From an uncultured Chitinophaga sp. (GTDB taxonomy: Bacteria; Bacteroidota; Bacteroidia; Chitinophagales; Chitinophagaceae), in assembly GCF_937874145.1 (NCBI RefSeq), contig NZ_CALNBI010000296.1:1-9353 (forward strand): a stretch of 9,353 bases of DNA, in the 5' to 3' direction. The position numbers and the translations under genes are program-made. Positions within the stretch are counted from its first letter, which is position 1, and every line of letters begins with the position of its first letter. Shown here piece by piece: positions 1-6,152 of the stretch. The notes beneath the pieces were generated by a model. That model saw only the letters and a program-made list of their open reading frames with translations. It did not search any database and had not been told where the DNA came from.

Positions 1-572
1 AAGTCGAAATTGGAAAGGTTATCGGTGTAATCGCCCCATAGGTGCGCGGCGATCGACTGGCGCGACAGCACCCTGTTCTTGTTGACCATAAAATACATCA
101 GCAAATCGAATTCCTTGCGCGTCATGTCCAGCATGGTGCCGTTGACCCAGGCTTCGAAGGTATCTATGTTGAGGGTGATTTCGTTGAAAGCGATGATGTT
201 GCTGCCGTTGAGCTTCTTCCGCCTGTAGATGGCGCGGAGGCGGGCGTTGAGCTCCGGCATGTGGAAGGGCTTCGTCAGGTAGTCGTCTGCCCCTTCTTCC
301 AGCCCGATGATCTTGTCGTCCAGGGAATTTTTGGCGGACAGGATGAGGACCGGGCTATGCACCTGTTCCTTGCGCATAAACCGGAGGATTTCCAAACCGT
401 TGCCGTCGGGCAGCATGATATCGAGCAGCACGCAGTCGTACTGGAAGGAAATCAGCTTGTCGAGCGCGTCGCGCATATTATAGCTTACTTCGCAGATATA
501 CCCCTCCCTGGCCAGGAACGCCGAAATGCTGCTGGCCAGCTCCACGTTGTCTTCTATCAGCAAGACTTTCAT
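1..572 (-). CDS. OmpR/PhoB-family response regulator (C-terminus cut off by window edge)
   Basis: A DNA-binding two-component response regulator, phosphorylated by a sensor kinase that is not in the window. The first 190 residues are visible; family members are about 225, so some 30-40 C-terminal residues are missing. The receiver domain (about 1-115) opens with MKVLLIEDN, giving the acidic pair E7/D8. D51 in LLDIMLPDG is the phosphoacceptor, S79 the switch residue, and K101 in LTKPF the conserved lysine. From about residue 125 a winged-helix effector domain begins; the stretch with TRKEFDLLMYF and RQSIAAHLWG matches the Trans_Reg_C pattern. The start is the ATG at 570-572, which places the receiver motif directly at the N-terminus. 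It is transcribed divergently from the lipoprotein gene, behind a TAATTTTG box and an 11-bp direct repeat. The family assignment is secure; the regulon cannot be read from this sequence. Confidence 0.93.
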   Translation of the reverse strand, partial: MKVLLIEDNVELASSISAFLAREGYICEVSYNMRDALDKLISFQYDCVLLDIMLPDGNGLEILRFMRKEQVHSPVLILSAKNSLDDKIIGLEEGADDYLTKPFHMPELNARLRAIYRRKKLNGSNIIAFNEITLNIDTFEAWVNGTMLDMTRKEFDLLMYFMVNKNRVLSRQSIAAHLWGDYTDNLSNFD

Positions 573-579
573 AATCCGG

Positions 580-587
580 CAAAATTA
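580..587 (-). promoter_or_regulatory. Bacteroidota -7 promoter element of the response regulator gene
   Basis: Read on the minus strand this is TAATTTTG, an exact match to the Bacteroidota -7 consensus TAnnTTTG. Only seven bases separate it from the ATG, so transcription would begin at or next to the start codon. No TTG is present at the usual 19-20 base distance upstream. That position is instead occupied by the 11-bp repeats, which fits an activator-dependent promoter. This is motif evidence only. Confidence 0.45.
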
Positions 588-592
588 CGCAC

Positions 593-614
593 AAATTTGA
601 AGCAATTTTGAAGC
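593..614 (-). promoter_or_regulatory. Tandem 11-bp direct repeat, candidate response-regulator (PhoB-box-like) binding site
   Basis: On the minus strand the sequence is GCTTCAAAATT followed immediately by GCTTCAAATTT. Each unit is a conserved 7-mer, GCTTCAA, followed by four A/T bases, giving an exact 11-bp period. This is the architecture of PhoB/OmpR-family operators (pho box: 7-mer plus an A/T-rich 4-mer, bound head-to-tail by two winged helices). The repeat ends five bases upstream of the TAATTTTG element, where an activator would replace the -33 contact. Autoregulation by the adjacent regulator is inference. A role on the divergent lipoprotein gene is also possible. Confidence 0.45.
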
Positions 615-676
615 GAACCCTTTACCCCGGCGCGCTGTTATCCCTAAACGGCTAACTGCCTGACAGCCAATATCCA

Positions 677-708
677 TTTAAAACTGGCACGGCTTTAGCG
701 TTCATTTG
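677..708 (+). promoter_or_regulatory. Weak candidate promoter of the lipoprotein gene
   Basis: TTTA at 677-680, a 20-base spacer and TTCATTTG at 701-708 resemble the Bacteroidota TTTG / TAnnTTTG pair, with one mismatch in each element. It would give a leader of roughly 15 bases before the ATG at 730. The match is imperfect; it is listed because it is the best candidate in the 615-729 stretch. Confidence 0.25.
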
Positions 709-729
709 GCCGTTTTTAAAATCTTCCTT

Positions 730-1623
730 ATGAAACCATATGTTTTATTATTCCCTGTAATGGCCCTGCTGGCCGCCTGCGCGGGCGGCGGGGAGAAGAA
801 AGCCGAAGCCGAAGCTGCGGAAGCCTCCCGGATCTCGGCGATCAGCACCTATGTCTCCAGCATCGACCAAAAAACGGCTACCAACAAGATGATGGCCGCC
901 CACAACTTCGTGAACGGCGATAATTCCGCCGGACTTATCGGTTTATATTCCGGGAAAGACACGCCCATCCGGTTCTATATCTTCCCCGAAGGCCCTCCGG
1001 GCGATTCCAGCATCGAAACCTGGTTTTACCTCGATACGGTGACCGTGCAGGTGAAAATGCTCCGCGAAGTGATCACCACGCCGAAAGGCGTCACCGAAAA
1101 CACGTTCTATTTCGACCAGGATACGCTCCTGGGCGCCGAAAGCCGCTCCGCGGCCGACCTTCCCGCCCTGGAATCCGCCGCCATCACGCCATATGATTCC
1201 CCCTTCGGCAAAACCGACTACCGTTTTAACGCCGCCGAAGTGAACCAGCTGGTGCAGCGGGCAGACGCCGCGCTGAAGATCGACCGGAAAGACCTCAGCC
1301 CCAAAGCCAACGAAATGCGCCAGCAGGGCGCCTCGCATTGGGCGGTGGGCAACGAGCCCGGCTGGTGGCTGGCGGTAATCCCGCATAAAAAGATCATCTA
1401 CACCGGCAATTATGGTGAAAATGTGATCGAATTCCCGGCCGCCGACGCGCAAAAAGGCGATAACGACGCCACCATTTTCACCTCGAAATCCGGCAACCAC
1501 ACCCTCACGGCTAAATTCGACAACGTCGTTTGCACCGACGACGGCGACAAAAAGCACCCTTTTACCGTAACCATCACGGTTGACGGGAAAACTTTCCGCG
1601 GTTGCGGCGAACCGCTTTACTGA
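730..1623 (+). CDS. Predicted lipoprotein with a C-terminal COG3650-like domain
   Basis: A 297-residue envelope lipoprotein of unknown function. The N-terminus MKPYVLLFPVMALLAAC is a lipoprotein signal peptide with lipobox LAAC; C17 would be lipidated and is followed by a Gly run and a Lys/Glu/Ala linker (18-33). Residues about 35-190 match nothing I recognise. Residues about 202-295 resemble the small COG3650-type domain often found near META domains: HWAVGNEPGWWL early on, then VVCTDDGDKKHPF and FRGCGEP. C268 and C292 are the only cysteines after C17 and could form a disulfide. The start at 730 is chosen because an in-frame TTG at 706 would put seven extra residues before the signal peptide. 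The gene stands alone between the divergent regulator and the convergent dsbD. The domain call is from memory of the motif; no biochemical role is claimed. Confidence 0.8.
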   Translation: MKPYVLLFPVMALLAACAGGGEKKAEAEAAEASRISAISTYVSSIDQKTATNKMMAAHNFVNGDNSAGLIGLYSGKDTPIRFYIFPEGPPGDSSIETWFYLDTVTVQVKMLREVITTPKGVTENTFYFDQDTLLGAESRSAADLPALESAAITPYDSPFGKTDYRFNAAEVNQLVQRADAALKIDRKDLSPKANEMRQQGASHWAVGNEPGWWLAVIPHKKIIYTGNYGENVIEFPAADAQKGDNDATIFTSKSGNHTLTAKFDNVVCTDDGDKKHPFTVTITVDGKTFRGCGEPLY

Positions 1624-1649
1624 TAACAGTTCGGGAATGTGACCATAAA

Positions 1650-1681
1650 AAAAGGGCGCCCCTTTGCGGAGGCGTCCTTTT
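1650..1681. terminator. Intrinsic terminator shared by convergent lipoprotein and dsbD genes
   Basis: AAAAGGGCGCC (1650-1660) pairs over 11 positions with GGCGTCCTTTT (1671-1681), leaving a 10-base loop. On the plus strand the stem has one G-U pair and runs into TTTTATTATT. On the minus strand the same position is an A-C mismatch, and the stem is followed by TTTTTTTATGG. It lies between the lipoprotein stop (1623) and the dsbD stop (1700), so it can serve both genes. Confidence 0.75.
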
Positions 1682-1699
1682 ATTATTCCGGGGAACGGA

Positions 1700-3727
1700 T
1701 TATTTGTTAGCGGTGGCATTTACCTTCTTCCAGCCTTCCAGACCGGCTCGCAGCCAATCCGCGTATTTCTGGATATCGGGTTCGTAAGCCACGGGCCAGG
1801 TCAGCAGCTGCTCGTCGGGCGTAATGAGCACGTACAGGGGCTGCGACTGGTTGATGAAGTTCACCCGCTGGAAAGTAGCCCAGTGGTCGCCTACGGTCAC
1901 GATCTTTTTGGACCAGCCTTCGGCGTGCGTGTATTTGAACTGCTCTTCTTCGGGGAGCTTCTTGCGGTCGTCGGTGTACAGCGATACGAGCACGAAGTTG
2001 TCCTGGATGAGCGCGTGTACTTCAGGATCGGTCCAAACGTTTTCTTCCATGTTGCGGCAGTTTACGCAGGCCCATCCGGTGAAGTCGATCATTACGGGCT
2101 TGTTTTTCTCTTTGGCCAGCGCCAGCGCCTTGAAGTAATCGTTCATCACATCGGGCTCCACGGCACCATTTTCATGGGCGTTGTTGCCGTACCAGCTGTA
2201 AGACATGGGAGGCGCGAAACCGCTCATCAGTTTGATGCGGGAATATTTGGTATTGGTGATGCCGGGGATGAGGTACAAGGTAAACGCGGCGAACAGGATA
2301 CCGAAGAAGATGCGGACTTTTCCAAGTTTCTTGATCGGGCTGTCGTGCGGGAATCTGATCACCCCGAAGAGGTAGAGCGTGGTGAGCAGGCCGATGATGA
2401 TCCAGATGAGGAAGAACGTTTCGCGGTGGAGGATGCCCCAGTGCATAACGAGGTCGGCATTGGAGAGGAACTTCACGGCGAGGGCCAGTTCGATGAAACC
2501 GAGCACTACTTTCACGGAGGTGAGCCAGCCGCCGGATTTGGGCAGCGAGTTGAGCCAGTTCGGGAACAGCGCGAACAGTGCGAACGGCAGGCCGAGGGAC
2601 ACGCCGAAACCGGCGAGGCCGGCGGTCAGCATCCAGGCGCCGTTGGTGCTTCCGGCGGAGCCGGCGCTGGCGAGCAGCGTACCGAGGATCGGGCCGGTGC
2701 AGCTGAAGGATACTACTACCAGGGTGAGCGCCATGAAGAAAATACCGATGATGCTGCTTTTATCGGCTTTGGAATCGGTTTTGCTGGCGAGGCTGCTGGG
2801 CAGGGTGATCTCGAAAAGGCCGAAGAACGACAGTGCGAACACTACGAAAACGGCGAAGAATATCACGTTCAGCCACACGTTGGTGCTGATATTATTGAAA
2901 ATAGCAGGATCGGCGGAGCTGAGCAGATGGAAAGGCAGGCTCACGGCGAGGTAAATAAGGAAAATAAAGAAACCGTAAGTCACCGCGCTGGTGATGCCTT
3001 TCTTCTTGTCCTGCGCGGATTTGGTGAAAAACGAAACCGTCAGCGGGATCATGGGGAATACGCAGGGCGTAACCAATGCGAGCAGGCCGCCGATAACACC
3101 GAAAATGAAGATGAGCCAGGGGCTGGAATTGCCTTCCTTGCCGATGTCGCCCACTTTCATCACGGGGTTCTTGAGGTCCACGGCTTTGCGGTCGATCCTT
3201 TCTGCGATGGCCGCGTCGGCTTTGAGGCCGCCTTCTTCACCGGCCAGGTTGCCGGCTGCGTCCGCCACGAAGGTGAAGGGCGCTTCTTCCGGGAGGATTT
3301 CTTCGCCTTTGAGCACGTAGTAGATAACGTTGCCACGGAGATTTTTGATGGAATCGGAGTTGTATTTGATGGTGGCGGTTACTTCGGCTTCATTCTCGAA
3401 GTATTTGATTTCCATGTTGTCGAGCAGGGGCTCTGCGGCGCTTTGGGGCGCTGCGGCGTCCGCGAGGGCCAGGATTTTGGCGCGGGAGTCGCTGAGGCTG
3501 TCGAAAACGATGCGGGTATTGGGGTCATCGTCGCCCATGGAGGCGGCCATGAGTTTCCAACCCTGGTCTATTTTAGCTTTGAATTTCAGGATAAATTCCC
3601 CCTGCCCCTTCTTCTCCGCGGAGAATTCCCATTTGGCGTGAACTGGAGCGGCTTCCGGTTCCTGGGCTACGGCAGAGGCGCCGAAAAGCAGCAGGAAAGC
3701 GGAAATCAACGATACGATATACTTCAT
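1700..3727 (-). CDS. dsbD: Thiol:disulfide interchange protein DsbD, with a cysteine-less alpha domain
   Basis: An inner-membrane protein of 675 residues that carries electrons from cytoplasmic thioredoxin to periplasmic thiol proteins. A signal peptide (1-21, ending SAVAQ) precedes a DsbD-alpha-like domain (about 30-155; landmarks KWEF, IDQGWKL, IKYFEN). Eight hydrophobic segments follow (about 204-234, 246-266, 284-306, 325-353, 363-388, 403-424, 436-457, 471-490), with the family cysteines C222 in VTPCVFP and C343 in SFSCTGP. The C-terminal thioredoxin-like gamma domain (about 525-670) has the active site CVNC (C554, C557) and a likely cis-Pro at 630. The alpha-domain redox pair is absent: where the neighbouring paralogue has two cysteines, this protein has Leu139 and Ile144 in an otherwise aligned YVLKGEEILP stretch. 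The start at 3727 gives a clean signal peptide; an upstream ATG at 3769 falls in the terminator's U-tract. The DsbD assignment is firm. Confidence 0.95.
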   Translation of the reverse strand: MKYIVSLISAFLLLFGASAVAQEPEAAPVHAKWEFSAEKKGQGEFILKFKAKIDQGWKLMAASMGDDDPNTRIVFDSLSDSRAKILALADAAAPQSAAEPLLDNMEIKYFENEAEVTATIKYNSDSIKNLRGNVIYYVLKGEEILPEEAPFTFVADAAGNLAGEEGGLKADAAIAERIDRKAVDLKNPVMKVGDIGKEGNSSPWLIFIFGVIGGLLALVTPCVFPMIPLTVSFFTKSAQDKKKGITSAVTYGFFIFLIYLAVSLPFHLLSSADPAIFNNISTNVWLNVIFFAVFVVFALSFFGLFEITLPSSLASKTDSKADKSSIIGIFFMALTLVVVSFSCTGPILGTLLASAGSAGSTNGAWMLTAGLAGFGVSLGLPFALFALFPNWLNSLPKSGGWLTSVKVVLGFIELALAVKFLSNADLVMHWGILHRETFFLIWIIIGLLTTLYLFGVIRFPHDSPIKKLGKVRIFFGILFAAFTLYLIPGITNTKYSRIKLMSGFAPPMSYSWYGNNAHENGAVEPDVMNDYFKALALAKEKNKPVMIDFTGWACVNCRNMEENVWTDPEVHALIQDNFVLVSLYTDDRKKLPEEEQFKYTHAEGWSKKIVTVGDHWATFQRVNFINQSQPLYVLITPDEQLLTWPVAYEPDIQKYADWLRAGLEGWKKVNATANK

Positions 3728-3754
3728 ATGTATGATAGACTTAACAGAATGTAT

Positions 3755-3768
3755 TAATGCATAATGCA
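3755..3768. repeat. Two adjacent 7-bp direct repeats upstream of dsbD
   Basis: TAATGCA occurs twice back to back (3755-3761 and 3762-3768) in the AT-rich 40 bases between the terminator and the dsbD start. It may be an operator or part of the dsbD promoter, or chance in AT-rich DNA. I see no good TAnnTTTG element in this gap, so how dsbD is transcribed is unresolved. Confidence 0.4.
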
Positions 3769-3801
3769 AAAACGAGTTCTTTCGGGTTGAAAGAACTCGT
3801 T
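3768..3801 (-). terminator. Strong intrinsic terminator between the alpha-domain gene and dsbD
   Basis: AACGAGTTCTTTC (3771-3783) and GAAAGAACTCGTT (3789-3801) are perfect 13-bp inverted repeats around a 5-base loop. On the minus strand the hairpin is followed by further T residues (complement of the A run at 3768-3772), the standard terminator form. On the plus strand it is followed by CCTATG, so it acts in the minus direction. It begins 26 bases past the alpha-domain gene's stop and ends before the dsbD start, so dsbD depends on read-through or its own promoter. Confidence 0.85.
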
Positions 3802-3827
3802 CCTATGAAAATGTGTTGAAATCCGGA

Positions 3828-4277
3828 TTATTTACCACCCACGTTCACGGCGAATTCCACTTCAGTCGGCGGAAGGCACTGATGATCGTCGCAAACCATA
3901 AATTCCACGGAGCCTTTCACTTTGGTCACAGCTTTACCTTTTACGGTTACTTTCTGGATAAAGGAAACGGAGTTTTCGTAGTATTTCAGTTCGGAATTGA
4001 AGTTCTTGTCGAACGCTTTGTGCAGTTTACCGGATTCGGTCACTTTGCCTTTGGGCGTAACGAGCGGGTTCTTCGCGAACTTGAAGGAGGTGGGAACCGG
4101 TCCTTCACCGGCTTCCTGGGCATAGAGGTGCCAGCCGCCGTCGATCGTGGCTTTGGCGATCACTTCGTATTCAGTGGCGCTCACTTTTTTGGACGTGAAC
4201 TCCCATTTAACGGGGTCTTGCGCAAAGGCCAGGGCCGGCAGCGCGAAGAGCATGATGGCTACGAGCAGTTTTTTCAT
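3828..4277 (-). CDS. Stand-alone periplasmic DsbD alpha-domain protein with intact redox cysteines
   Basis: A 149-residue secreted protein consisting of a signal peptide (1-19, MKKLLVAIMLFALPALAFA) and a single immunoglobulin-like DsbD alpha domain (PF11412-type, about 20-147). Landmarks shared with the N-terminus of the adjacent DsbD are KWEF near 24, IDGGWHL near 45, LKYYEN near 97 and the terminal CLPP region. C129 and C134 in MVCDDHQCLPP are the expected redox-active pair; in E. coli DsbD-alpha the equivalent cysteines (C103, C109) take electrons from the gamma domain and reduce DsbC, DsbG and CcmG. There is no membrane or thioredoxin domain, so it must be reduced by a partner, most simply the DsbD encoded just downstream. 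It follows purQ after 50 bases with no evident terminator, and is itself followed by a strong one. Family assignment is confident; the partnership is inference. Confidence 0.88.
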   Translation of the reverse strand: MKKLLVAIMLFALPALAFAQDPVKWEFTSKKVSATEYEVIAKATIDGGWHLYAQEAGEGPVPTSFKFAKNPLVTPKGKVTESGKLHKAFDKNFNSELKYYENSVSFIQKVTVKGKAVTKVKGSVEFMVCDDHQCLPPTEVEFAVNVGGK

Positions 4278-4327
4278 AATTCTTTCTTTAATTGGTTGGT
4301 TTGATGGTTATTGACCAGGCCTTGTAC

Positions 4328-5020
4328 CTAGTTATTGTTTATAAGGCTTTGGAAGATCAGCTGGCCGTCGCGGTTGCCCAGCACTTCGCTGGTGGCCCGC
4401 TCGGGGTGCGGCATCATTCCGAAAACATTTCTTTCTTTATTACAGATCCCCGCGATGTTGCGGATGGCGCCGTTCGGATTAGCAGAATCAACAATGTTGC
4501 CAAACTCATCGCAATAACGGAAAATCACCTGGTTATTTGCAAACAGCTCGTCCAGCGTAGCCTCGTCCGCATAGTAACGCCCTTCGCCATGCGCCACCGG
4601 GATCATCAGCGGGCGGCCAGTTACTTCCTTCGTGAGTGAAGCTGTGGTATTCTCGCTCTTGATGAACACGTTCTTGCAAACGAATTGCTGGTTCTCGTTC
4701 TTCAGCAAAGCGCCCGGAAGCAAACCCGCCTCGCACAAAATCTGGAAGCCGTTACATACGCCGATCACACGGCCGCCTTTGTTCGCAAACTCCACCACGC
4801 TCTGCATCATGGGGCTGAACTTGGCAATCGCACCGCAACGCAGGTAGTCGCCATAGGAAAAACCACCAGGGATCAAAATGCAGTCTTCCGTAGTAAACAT
4901 GCTCAAATCCCTGTCTTTGTGCCAAAGGCTGATCACTTCCTGGTTCAGATCCGTACGCAGCGCGTCGATCATATCTTGGTCGCAATTAGAACCGGGAAAC
5001 GTAACAACTCCGAATTTCAT
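4328..5020 (-). CDS. purQ: Phosphoribosylformylglycinamidine synthase, glutaminase subunit PurQ
   Basis: A cytoplasmic class-I glutamine amidotransferase of 230 residues. It releases ammonia from glutamine for the ATP-dependent conversion of FGAR to FGAM, the fourth step of de novo purine synthesis. The N-terminus MKFGVVTFPGSNCDQD and PGGFSYGDYLRCGAIAKFSP (51-70) are typical of PurQ. The nucleophile is C89 in GVCNGFQ, and the His/Glu of the triad are H205 and E207 in MPHPER. Length matches the stand-alone subunit of the three-part PurL-PurQ-PurS enzyme (Bacillus type), not the fused long PurL, so small PurL and PurS partners are expected elsewhere. It has its own promoter at 5056-5085 and may read into the DsbD-alpha gene 50 bases downstream. 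I see no purine riboswitch; the leader is only about 30 bases. Confidence 0.96.
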   Translation of the reverse strand: MKFGVVTFPGSNCDQDMIDALRTDLNQEVISLWHKDRDLSMFTTEDCILIPGGFSYGDYLRCGAIAKFSPMMQSVVEFANKGGRVIGVCNGFQILCEAGLLPGALLKNENQQFVCKNVFIKSENTTASLTKEVTGRPLMIPVAHGEGRYYADEATLDELFANNQVIFRYCDEFGNIVDSANPNGAIRNIAGICNKERNVFGMMPHPERATSEVLGNRDGQLIFQSLINNN

Positions 5021-5055
5021 TTATTTATTTGTTTGAATATTTCTCAAGGAAAGAA

Positions 5056-5085
5056 CAAAATTACTGACCATTGGGGAATTTACAA
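5056..5085 (-). promoter_or_regulatory. Bacteroidota-type promoter of purQ
   Basis: On the minus strand a TTG (5083-5085), a 19-base spacer and an exact TAATTTTG (5056-5063) match the -33/-7 consensus of Bacteroidota. The start of transcription would lie near 5050, giving a leader of about 30 bases that is A/T-rich and has no Shine-Dalgarno site, as is usual in this phylum. Confidence 0.7.
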
Positions 5086-5135
5086 TCACCACTCATCAGA
5101 TTTATGATTCCACTAACAACCTCCCCTTCTACCCC

Positions 5136-6116
5136 TTAATGGCTAAAGTATTGCATAATAATAACATATGCGATCACCAGCATGTGTATTGCATTGGCAA
5201 CCGTATTGTTGGTTACCGACCAGAAGACGTTCGCCGCAAATAACGACACCGGCATCACCGCCAGCACCCAATACGCCGCCGAAAAGTGACCGCTGAACAA
5301 CGGCAGCAACATCGCCACCAAAGCATAAATCACCACCGTAGCCCATATCTTCCGCCCCTGGATCAGCATCTTCTTGAACGTCCGCTGCAATAACAGCCAC
5401 CCCACCACAAAAAACAACATCCCCCCGATCAACGCCCCCCAGACCTTATAATCCGTGATCACCGGCAAATTCGCCCGGATATTGACCAGCTCCGATATCA
5501 TATCCCACCGGTTGGTCAGGAACAACCAGGTGCCCAACAGGTAAAACGGGCAAATAATCCCCATCAAACCGATAATCCACTCCGCCAGCCTGAACGCCCG
5601 CATAATCAGCAGGCTCAGGAACAGCAAAGCCACAAACAAAACAGCCGGGAAATAGAAAAGCCCGCAAACACCCAGCGCAAACCCGATGTTGAACGACACA
5701 TCCCGCGCCGAATTACGCATATACAGGTCCGTTATGCTCGAAAAGATCCACAACATCACGGTATTTACGATCAAAGCCGGAGAAAACACGTTCCAGCTCT
5801 CCAATAGGGAAGTCAATAACAGGAAACACATCGCCGGCAGGTAGTTGTCTTTCGCAAACAGCCGGTGATTGTTCACAATGCGCGTCAGCAGCAGTGCCTG
5901 GACAAATAACAGCATCAGCGCCAGGAACGTGAAAAAGAAAGGGCTCGGCCCCACCATTCCCTCCAACCAGCCCACCAACAGCTTATACATCAACCCTTCC
6001 GACCCGTCTGCCAGGTACGGCGACGGATGGAGCAGGTAGAAAAACTTGATGAACAACATGTACAGGAACAGCAGCAAAACCGTCAGCGGGTTGCCCGATC
6101 TGAAAAACTTTATCAC
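5136..6116 (-). CDS. Polytopic membrane protein, DUF6427-like
   Basis: A 326-residue integral membrane protein with about nine or ten hydrophobic segments (roughly 10-30, 57-78, 93-107, 113-128, 142-172, 178-200, 226-243, 257-272, 279-297, 306-322). The IKFF N-terminus, the NYLPAMCFLLLTSLLES segment, FNIGFALGVCGLFYFP and the RLAEWIIGLMGIICPFYLLG stretch resemble the Bacteroidota family DUF6427, which has no known function. I see no catalytic motif or ABC-type signature. The start is a GTG (6114-6116), 15 bases after the stop of the upstream secreted-protein gene; the next ATG would delete the first hydrophobic segment. It may be co-transcribed with that gene or use a small promoter in the gap. 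The family call comes from remembered sequence patterns and should be confirmed by a profile search. Confidence 0.75.
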   Translation of the reverse strand: MIKFFRSGNPLTVLLLFLYMLFIKFFYLLHPSPYLADGSEGLMYKLLVGWLEGMVGPSPFFFTFLALMLLFVQALLLTRIVNNHRLFAKDNYLPAMCFLLLTSLLESWNVFSPALIVNTVMLWIFSSITDLYMRNSARDVSFNIGFALGVCGLFYFPAVLFVALLFLSLLIMRAFRLAEWIIGLMGIICPFYLLGTWLFLTNRWDMISELVNIRANLPVITDYKVWGALIGGMLFFVVGWLLLQRTFKKMLIQGRKIWATVVIYALVAMLLPLFSGHFSAAYWVLAVMPVSLFAANVFWSVTNNTVANAIHMLVIAYVIIMQYFSH

Positions 6117-6120
6117 GATG

Positions 6121-6152
6121 CAAAGGTGGGGTTAAAAGTCAATTTTTGCAAA
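6121..6152 (-). promoter_or_regulatory. Candidate internal promoter before the DUF6427-like gene
   Basis: On the minus strand TTTG (6149-6152), a 20-base spacer and CACCTTTG (6121-6128) match the Bacteroidota promoter with one deviation (C for T at the first position of the -7 box). The box ends four bases before the GTG start, so an RNA made here would be leaderless or nearly so. It overlaps the end of the upstream coding region. This is motif evidence only. Confidence 0.35.

Noticed and set aside
42..611. A 189-codon plus-strand frame at the left edge
   Set aside because: It is antisense to the response regulator, whose receiver and winged-helix motifs are unambiguous, and it even reads through the regulator's promoter.
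943..1719. A 258-codon minus-strand frame antisense to the lipoprotein gene
   Set aside because: It overlaps the 3' end of dsbD and the shared terminator, and its Gly/Phe/Arg-rich translation resembles no protein family. The plus-strand lipoprotein has a clean signal peptide and domain.
1664..3757. A 697-codon open frame on the plus strand antisense to all of dsbD
   Set aside because: It is the complement of a confidently identified dsbD with intact catalytic motifs. Its product is His/Glu/Gly-rich with no family resemblance, as expected from a high-GC third-position bias read backwards.
3728..3769. A longer N-terminus for DsbD starting at 3769
   Set aside because: It would add 14 residues before a good signal peptide and begin in the terminator's U-tract, where no ribosome-accessible leader could exist.
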